Origin: Ilyonectria destructans
Lineage: Eukaryota; Ascomycota; Sordariomycetes; Hypocreales; Nectriaceae
Length of the DNA: 64,000 bases
Assembly (NCBI GenBank): GCA_020740775.1
Contig: JAHEWK010000002.1
Location: 2,542,001-2,606,000, forward strand
Direction of reading: 5' to 3'
Shown here in pieces: positions 58,049 through 64,000 of the stretch (positions are counted from its first letter, which is position 1; each line of letters starts with the position of its first letter). The notes under the pieces are model-generated. The model was not told the origin of the DNA, searched no databases, and saw only the letters and a program-made list of their open reading frames with translations. The position numbers were made by a program, and so were the translations under genes.

Positions 58049-58927
58049 ATGGCAGTTGATCAAGACGAGGTCATCGGCGGCCAGAAGAATTTCTGGCTCT
58101 ACTCCAAAGCCAAGGGATTCGATCTGACACATCCTGTAACGCCTACTTCACCTCCAATCTACCCTCGCATCCCTCTGCGGACAAGCCAAGCCGACATAGC
58201 AGTTGATCCAGCGAAGACAGCTCTCGTGGTGGTCGACCTCCAAAACTACTTTCTCTCCCCGCTCCTCGGTCGTCCCAAGGAAGGGATAGGTATGGACCTC
58301 GTGGACAGGCTTCTGAAGCAGGCGATTCCCGCGTGCAGAAAGGCCGGCATACCTATCGTTTGGCTCGGCTGGGGCCTGACGCAAGAGGACATAGATGGAA
58401 TGCCGCCGACTATAATGAAAGGATTCGCGGCTGACAGCAATTTTGAGGGACCACGCAAGGTGGGCTCCCTGGGCTCCGAAATTGGGCCTTTGGAATGCCA
58501 TGACGGCACCATCATCGACGGTGGCCGGGTTCTGATGCGGGGTGCATGGAACGCTGCGTTTTATTCGCCTCTGGCGGACGTGGCCGAGCCAGGTGATATT
58601 TGGGTTTCGAAGAATCGCTTGTCCGGGTTCTGGGGAGGCACCGGCATCGAGGAGATTCTGGAGGAACGCGGCATCAGGACGCTGCTCTTTTCAGGAGCGA
58701 ACACGGATCAGTGTGTCGGCGGCAGCTTGCAAGATGCCTTTACTAAGGGCTGGGACTGCCTTATGCTGAAGGATGGGTGTGCCACGACGAGCCCGGAGTA
58801 CGCCAGGCGGTGCATCGAATATAATTGCGAGGGGGGCTGGGGGTTCTTGCTGACTTGTGACCAATTTGTTCAAGGCGTGGGTAATATCATGCATTCGCCT
58901 GCCGACTCTCACGGTAGCACTGCATGA
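58049..58927 (+). CDS. Isochorismatase-family cysteine hydrolase
   Basis: An uninterrupted frame of 292 residues starts at ATG 58049 (CAGCCATGGC). It has the fold and catalytic triad of the isochorismatase-like hydrolases: Asp63 in LVVVDLQNYF, Lys188 in WVSKNRLSGFWG, and the nucleophile Cys222 in GANTDQCVGGSLQDAF; the cis-peptide region before the Cys (LLFSGANT) is typical. The N-terminal 50 residues extend beyond the bacterial enzymes, as in fungal members. Such enzymes cleave amide, vinyl-ether or related bonds of small molecules in the cytosol; a few fungal ones are secreted effectors, but no signal peptide is seen here. Its 3' end overlaps the end of the OPT relic on the other strand by 41 bp. 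The substrate is unknown. Confidence 0.88.
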   Translation: MAVDQDEVIGGQKNFWLYSKAKGFDLTHPVTPTSPPIYPRIPLRTSQADIAVDPAKTALVVVDLQNYFLSPLLGRPKEGIGMDLVDRLLKQAIPACRKAGIPIVWLGWGLTQEDIDGMPPTIMKGFAADSNFEGPRKVGSLGSEIGPLECHDGTIIDGGRVLMRGAWNAAFYSPLADVAEPGDIWVSKNRLSGFWGGTGIEEILEERGIRTLLFSGANTDQCVGGSLQDAFTKGWDCLMLKDGCATTSPEYARRCIEYNCEGGWGFLLTCDQFVQGVGNIMHSPADSHGSTA

Positions 58928-60150
58928 TTCTGAAAGCGCTGAGCACTGCGCCGAGAACAAGAGCCCCGATGGAGAAGTCAATTGCCCCAGGTGGCAACCC
59001 TTGCTGGCGAAGGAACCGCGCTGCGACGAGATATAAATAACCGTCGGGGATTCCGAACTCGTCACTTGGCAGTTCTTTGACTGCCGTGTATGCCCTGTGA
59101 AGGAAGGTCGCGATCAGAGCCCCAGCGAAGGAGCCCACCATCTGACCCCAGAAGACGGCTCTTGGTGGCGTCTGGGTTATGTACACTGTCTTCAAGCCGC
59201 CCATGTGTTGCGCAGCTTGAGAAGCGCCGGCTTCGACCACGCCACCGAACAAAAGGTTCGCAGGCATACATTGGGCACTGGCGATGAGTTGTGCTATCCT
59301 TCCTGTGTTAATGAGTGAGAAAATGTTCTTCCAACAAGAATTGAATACGAAACAGAGCCAAGATTGTCAAGAACGTACCAACGGCCAGAGCGGTGGTGCC
59401 GTTGTCGGTCTCCCCTAGTGAACGGATTGAGACGAAGCCAGCGAGGGGGACGAGTACCGCGGCGAGTAGTGTAGCAAGAGAAAGGATAAACTCCCCAAAG
59501 GCAGTCCCTAGACAAACAAAGTACGTTACAAATAAGGCACGGCAAGCCAGAGAATCAAGGTCGGGGTTGTTATCGAGCTGTCTGGCTAGTCATTCGTGTC
59601 CTTGGCTGAGGTGGCGGCAACCCTTTGATGATTTGAGTCTGAGCTGCCGGGGAGCAGCGGAGTCTGTTCGCTGGGGTTACTGTTGGAGCGTCTAATTTAA
59701 GCCATGGCGCCAAAATTGTCTGAAGCACGTAGCTTGCCCGGGAGGAACAAAGCTTCAAGACAATCCAAGTCATCCCGACGAGGGAGTCCCCTAGAACCAG
59801 CCCGATGCCAACTCAAAGGATCCATCCCCGCGAACCATTCTCCCAGTCACCCACGGGGCCCGATGCCCAACCATTATGTCTTGCGATCGGAGACAGAATG
59901 CCCCAGCCAAGAACGGCTCCGAGGAAAGTAGAGGCGTTGATGTTTGGGCCGATGATGATCCCGTAGCCGAAACATGCCGGCGATAAGTCAAACTTCCATA
60001 ACCAGTCTCTCGCAAGGGTATGGCCAAAAATGGGAAGGTGTTTTGGGGCTGGGACAAAGTGTGCAGGACCAGGTATCGAGTACGTCGCCTGGTTATGAAC
60101 TCGAAGCAAAACTCCAAGCTCACGTCTTCTAGCACCATCGTAGTCCTTAG
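58887..60150 (-). pseudogene. OPT-family oligopeptide transporter pseudogene (C-terminal half)
   Basis: Minus strand, three blocks in order. Block 1 (about 60070-59815): HLPIFGHTLARDWLWKFD, GYGIIIGPNINASTFLGAVL, GWGILSPIARHNGWASGPVG, then TGA at 59815-59813 where relatives have Trp, then VGIGLVLGDSLVGMTW. Block 2 (about 59510-59385): FGEFILSLATLLAAVLVPLA and FVSIRSLGETDNGTTALAV. Block 3, after a likely 59-75 bp intron (GTACGT...CACAG), runs to 58887: QLIASAQCMPANLLFGGVVE, AGASQAAQHMGGLKTVYIT and GQMVGSFAGALIATFLHRAY. These are the last helices of an OPT transporter that normally imports peptides or metal chelates across the plasma membrane. The N-terminal half is missing, replaced upstream by a SesB relic. 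Confidence 0.7.
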
Positions 60151-60159
60151 TGCCTGGGC

Positions 60160-60475
60160 GCGGCACTGTCCAGGGCAAGTGAAGAGCGGTTGTTCCTGGC
60201 TCAAGCCCTTACTTCAATCCGACCCCAAAGATACTAGCGTGTTTCTCTTCACCTATGCCTTGCAGACTGACGGATCGTCTCTCTGGGACCAATTTTTGAG
60301 CCAAGGCACTTCCTTGGTTGCCGGACTTCGTCAGAGCAGAACACAACCAGAAGTAATTGGGTTTACCCTCAGTTGGAATTCGAAGCATTCTCTGACCTCG
60401 AGCTATAGCATTATCAAGGACCTCTTCTGTTCATCTGCCACAGCCTCGGCGGTCTCATTGTTAAGAATGTAAGAA
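60160..60475 (+). pseudogene. SesB-like hydrolase relic (NLR N-terminal domain)
   Basis: The plus strand reads SWLKPLLQSDPKDTSVFLFT followed by a degraded stretch and, in another frame, the nucleophile motif LLFICHSLGGLIVKNV at about 60427-60475. That motif is typical of the hydrolase domain found at the N-terminus of fungal NLR proteins, as in the intact gene at 50401-55252. A TAG and a frame change lie between the parts, and nothing of a NACHT domain follows. It overlaps the broken upstream end of the OPT relic. Confidence 0.55.
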
Positions 60476-61306
60476 TTACCTTTCGACGGCCAATTCCTTC
60501 CTTTGTTGTTAATCACGCTGAGTGCGATAGGCGTTGGCTCTTGGAAATGATTCTTCTGTGTTGGATGGGTCCCCAGCGAGAGATCTTCCGCATTAGTTGG
60601 GACACCTTCCAACTCGTTCCAAGAAACGAGATTCACAACCCATCTTGGTATTTCGCCAATATAGTTCTGCTCTATATACACAAACATAATGAGTGAAACA
60701 TCAATTAAGAAATAGTCAATACATAGTCACTTGCATCGCGACCAAAGCCTTTCGTCACGGAACGAAGAGATATAGGTACGTGGGTTGTTTGAGCTCATAG
60801 CGCCAAGGATATCATCGAGGGAATTTGGGTCAGCCCGGGCCGTGAGCCGGCTGACATACTAGAGGTCACCTACGCAAGTTACAGGTTATTCCTAGCCTTT
60901 GATTGGCCCAGCTACGACTGAAGGGTACTGTACCCGTGAATTGTTTAGCAATTTTGCTTGCTCCATTTCGGCCCCCAAATTATCCCCTGCCTTCCAAACC
61001 GGACTTCTCCATAAGCGATGTGACTTGCATGAACCAAGGCTTCTCTATTGGACGAAGATAAAATCTGAGGCGGGATGCTGACTTTCAGCCCATTTTTGCG
61101 CGCTTAACCGACGTCTGGGGGGCTGCCTGAGAACACCCTTGTCATACCGGGGTTTTTCGTGGGCTGACACGTTTATTCTGAGAATGCCCCTTCCTGTCTT
61201 ATTTGCAACTTTTTTCTCATGTTCTTGGGCCAAACTTTTTTTCTTGTTCTTGGTCAATCTCTTTGTACTTTGCAAATACCGGACCGCCATCGCCGAATCA
61301 TTAAAA
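60476..61306. other. Intergenic region
   Basis: No supported gene. A minus-strand frame of 94 codons (60403-60687) has no recognised domain. The downstream ~100 bases before 61307 are T-rich. Confidence 0.35.
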
Positions 61307-62467
61307 ATGCGTCGCTCCAAGATACTGTACTCTCTGGCAGCTCATGCCCTATGCATATCTATCGTCGTTGCAGGCCCCGGACGGTCCCATACTCAGTTCA
61401 GACGATTCTTTCCGACTGTGGAGAAATACTCTAGTCCGCGCTTTCATGAGGCGTGCCCTGAGCAGTTTGCAAATTACTTCAACGAGAGCCTTCCTGATCC
61501 AGCCGGGTCGCATCAGTGGTCGACACAGTTGATGGATTGTATTCTGGACGCCTATGGAGAGGTCAGCAAGGCAAACATGGCTGTGACGGCTATCCTGTTG
61601 GCGCTGCTACCTGCGGGTCTCGTTCAGTTCGGGCCCAGCATGGCCGAGATAAGCCTCCTGAGCACCCGAAGGCCGTTTCTCGCCATGTTCCTGGGCTTTG
61701 GATTAATGTCACCAAACCCAACCGAGTTCGAGTTCGAAGCCATTCTGGAGAAAGCAAGCAACGGCGGTGCACCGCTCATCCCTATAAGGGCCCTAGATGG
61801 GAGATACTTTATTGCCAAGGTTCTCGTGTCTGTTGTAGAGTATTGCGTCGCGATGGGAGCGACGGCAAACTACTTCTACCAACTCTACCGGTTAACATAT
61901 TGGGCCATATCCCTAGCCCCGATGTGTGTCTACCTCCCTGGCGTACCGGAAACGGCCACACTATTTGGATGGGCCGTTCTCAACGTGCCACTTTACCTGC
62001 TCAGTTTTGTGGTCTTTGCCTTGGCCTTTCGTCATGCTACACCTAAATCAGGTTACAACCGAAGGGGAAACCGCTTGGCCAAGATTATCACTGCTGAGCT
62101 GACTCCCTGTGGTCAAGGCCGTGACTTGAGGATTCAGCGCCGACAGAATTGGCAAGTTTTGCAGCGCCTTCTCGGAACCGTCGTCCGACTGATTGCCGGG
62201 CTTCATATCATCCTCGGCACTGTTCTTATTGGCAGCATTGTTCTTATACCCTTGGCCGACTCTCTGCCGGTGATCTACAGCTTTGTATTCGCGGCTGTAT
62301 TCACTCGGGCTGTATTGAGCTATGAACTGAATGGTCTGGCGATAAAGACAAACATAGAGTCAACAGAGAGTGCAGGCCAGATCGACACTCAGGCCACACA
62401 TCCCTATGTGTATGAGACACATTCTCTTGAACCAAAACGATATGAAGGCCTAAGCCAGTCTGATTGA
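61307..62467 (+). CDS. Fungal multi-pass membrane protein, unknown function
   Basis: The first good ATG is at 61307 (TTAAAAATGCG), giving 386 residues; the frame is open upstream but the extra part starts only at TTG or a poor ATG at 61184. It begins with a likely signal peptide or first helix (KILYSLAAHALCISIVVAG), then a luminal part with FHEACPEQFANYFNESLPDP, then helices: VTAILLALLPAGLVQFGPS, FLAMFLGFGLMSPNPTEFE, a pair around YWAISLAPMCVYLPG and LFGWAVLNVPLYLLSFVVFAL, and two close C-terminal ones (GLHIILGTVLIGSIVLIPL, VIYSFVFAAVFTRAV). I recall this as an uncharacterised, lineage-limited fungal membrane family. No transporter signature is recognised. The tail is hydrophilic and Thr/Glu-rich. 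Confidence 0.75.
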   Translation: MRRSKILYSLAAHALCISIVVAGPGRSHTQFRRFFPTVEKYSSPRFHEACPEQFANYFNESLPDPAGSHQWSTQLMDCILDAYGEVSKANMAVTAILLALLPAGLVQFGPSMAEISLLSTRRPFLAMFLGFGLMSPNPTEFEFEAILEKASNGGAPLIPIRALDGRYFIAKVLVSVVEYCVAMGATANYFYQLYRLTYWAISLAPMCVYLPGVPETATLFGWAVLNVPLYLLSFVVFALAFRHATPKSGYNRRGNRLAKIITAELTPCGQGRDLRIQRRQNWQVLQRLLGTVVRLIAGLHIILGTVLIGSIVLIPLADSLPVIYSFVFAAVFTRAVLSYELNGLAIKTNIESTESAGQIDTQATHPYVYETHSLEPKRYEGLSQSD

Positions 62468-62919
62468 GTAGATAGTACCACCAATTTGTGACGGCTGGGT
62501 CTAACGACGTGGAGGTGTATGATTGAGTGGATTAGGACGTCGAGTTGAGCAATATAGGTCACGGTCTGGTAATGGTAGAATAGTATATTCAGTATAACTA
62601 AGTGTGTTGATCGCTGGTGGGCCAATTCGTCTCTTGAATGCTAAAGTGTGCATATATACCCTGGTGACTATACTGCTGCTGTGAGTGATCAGTTTGTAAT
62701 TAGAGGAATTTAGTGGGGGCGTTGTGTGGTTCTGCTGGTTGTAACTGTCTGATTCTAAGTTGGGCTGTAATATACTAAGTGAATAGAGATAGCTTATTAG
62801 TCTAGAAATAAAATACTTAATTTTCTTTCTATAATTTGTATATAATATTATTAGCTAACGATATAATAATTATAGTTATCGTTCTTTAATTTATAAATAT
62901 ATTTTTTAGTACTGACGGT
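62468..62919. other. Intergenic region ending in an AT-rich block
   Basis: From about 62760 to 62915 the sequence is almost pure A/T with many TAATA/TATAAT words, unlike its surroundings. It directly precedes the HET-type fragment. No gene is seen. Confidence 0.6.
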
Positions 62920-63507
62920 ATGGTCTTGGAACTCAAAAGGGTCTTCAGCGAACACTCCAACTCACTGACCTCAGGCGAACGCTGGGAGCGATTCAACTTT
63001 ACGGTTCGACACCCTGATCAGCAGATCAAGATTGTGAGACGGCTCGAGGAGGTTTGTCAACCGAGGACTCTGGATCTCTCGTTCATACAAGTTGACAAGG
63101 ACCGCATACCCAAGGCCCAGTTTTCGAAGGCCATCGTCAAGCTCGTTCGCGGAATACTCCGGCAGATAGACCAAAATGCAATGGCCAAGGTGGCCAGATA
63201 CCGCCGACTTGTTCCCTCGACGGTGATGGGCGGACAGCTGTTCAAATCATCGGGCCGATGGCTATTCGGACTGACCACCAGAGAGACACGCGCGGGAGAC
63301 AGGCATGTCCCGCTCGTTTTTAATTCCAACCCAGGTGCAGCTGACTCGCCTCATAGGACTTGCATCATACGCAGTTGCAGCGTGTCTGTTGCTGTCAGGG
63401 AGATGCCCTGTTGCTATAAGATTATTGGCGAGTGCTATGTTCACGGGATGATGGATGGCGGAGCAATGGACCTTTGGAGAGCGTGGCAGCAAATCCGGAT
63501 AGAGTAG
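62920..63507 (+). pseudogene. HET-domain protein C-terminal remnant
   Basis: A 195-codon frame starts at 62920. Its end matches the C-terminus of fungal HET (heterokaryon incompatibility) proteins: CYKIIGECYVHGMMDGGAMD corresponds to the usual YxLVGExYVHGIMxGEA, preceded by a degraded version of the beta-strand region with RHVPLVFNSNPG and TCIIRSCSVSVAVREM. The HET domain itself (N-terminal) is absent and is replaced by the AT-rich block. The start ATG is inside what would normally be the middle of the protein. It is probably non-functional, although the short frame is open. Confidence 0.55.
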
Positions 63508-64000
63508 ATATAAGTGATCTTGCTTAGATGAAAACGGCGAGTAATAGAGGTATCGAGATAAGTAAGACAAGGGCACTTATAATATGCGCGATCGTATGGG
63601 ACTGGTTATTGTTTCGCCAAGTGGCCCCAAAAGCTAATGCTAGAAACCTCGAGGTGGAAATTGCCCTCTCCCAGTTCACAGGAAAACCCCTACAAGACAA
63701 CTTGTAACCCGAACCCACGGCCGCGAAAGTTGCTTATCGTTGCCAAAGAACCTCCATCAGACTTATCAAGTCATTATGCTTAATTTAGGGTTAAATTTTC
63801 CGTCGCCGGCGACGAACTAGCCTTGACGCAAAAACCGCCAGCACTTTGAAACAAGACGTTCAATATCTCGGAAGGGAAGTATCAAGAGCCCCCGCCGATC
63901 CACGCTGTCGGTGTCTTCAATGATGATGGACGACAGTGCACACTTGGGACAGCTGACTTGACAGAGACTGACCTGCGCCGCTCGCTCAGGGGTGTCTGGA
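63508..64000. other. Terminal region without a supported gene
   Basis: A 64-codon minus-strand frame at 63524-63718 ends in a hydrophobic stretch (IISALVLLISIPLLLAVFI), but nothing supports it as a gene. The end of the window may cut a gene that begins beyond it. Confidence 0.3.

Overview
The window comes from a filamentous ascomycete fungus (Pezizomycotina, most like a sordariomycete). The evidence is short introns of about 45-75 bp with GTRNGT donors, CTRAY branch sites and YAG acceptors; families largely or wholly fungal (GT69/CAP59, RTA1, DUF7924, SesB-NACHT-WD40 NLR, HET, SPX-ankyrin-GDPD); and pyrimidine-rich leaders. Species is not determined. No rRNA, tRNA, CRISPR array or intact transposase was recognised.

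Layout. 0-9 kb: the 3' end of a GT69 mannosyltransferase-like gene, a cytochrome P450 relic, a divergent kinase-like gene, a multi-pass membrane protein gene, a polyketide synthase acyltransferase relic and an intact RTA1 gene. 9-17.8 kb: about 8.7 kb without a convincing gene, ending in a pyrimidine-rich leader of a conserved, disordered 1187-residue protein (17785-21348). 21.7-26.1 kb: two paralogous DUF7924 genes, each killed by one in-frame stop; one lies precisely between two 88-bp direct repeats. 26.1-37 kb: a gene desert of at least four different degenerate tandem-repeat families, some in inverted orientation.

37-50 kb: an APH-type phosphotransferase, a seven-exon SPX-ankyrin-GDPD protein (GDE1-like), a five-exon ankyrin protein, several broken fragments (nucleoside-phosphorylase-like, APH-like), and a three-exon conserved protein. 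50.4-55.3 kb: a large NLR-type gene (SesB-like hydrolase, NACHT, WD40-like repeats).

55.6-63.5 kb is a gene graveyard: relics of a cytidine-deaminase-like gene, a fructosamine-kinase-like gene, a protein kinase, an OPT oligopeptide transporter, a second SesB hydrolase and a HET protein. Two apparently intact genes sit among them: an isochorismatase-family hydrolase and a membrane protein.

Together this looks like an accessory or rearranged chromosomal segment: self/non-self recognition families (NLR, HET, ankyrin), fast-decaying metabolic genes and repeats, around a few conserved genes (the 1187-aa protein, GDE1-like, RTA1). No single operon-like pathway links the genes. Exon coordinates were worked out by hand from splice signals and reading-frame continuity; family calls rest on motif recognition, not database searches.
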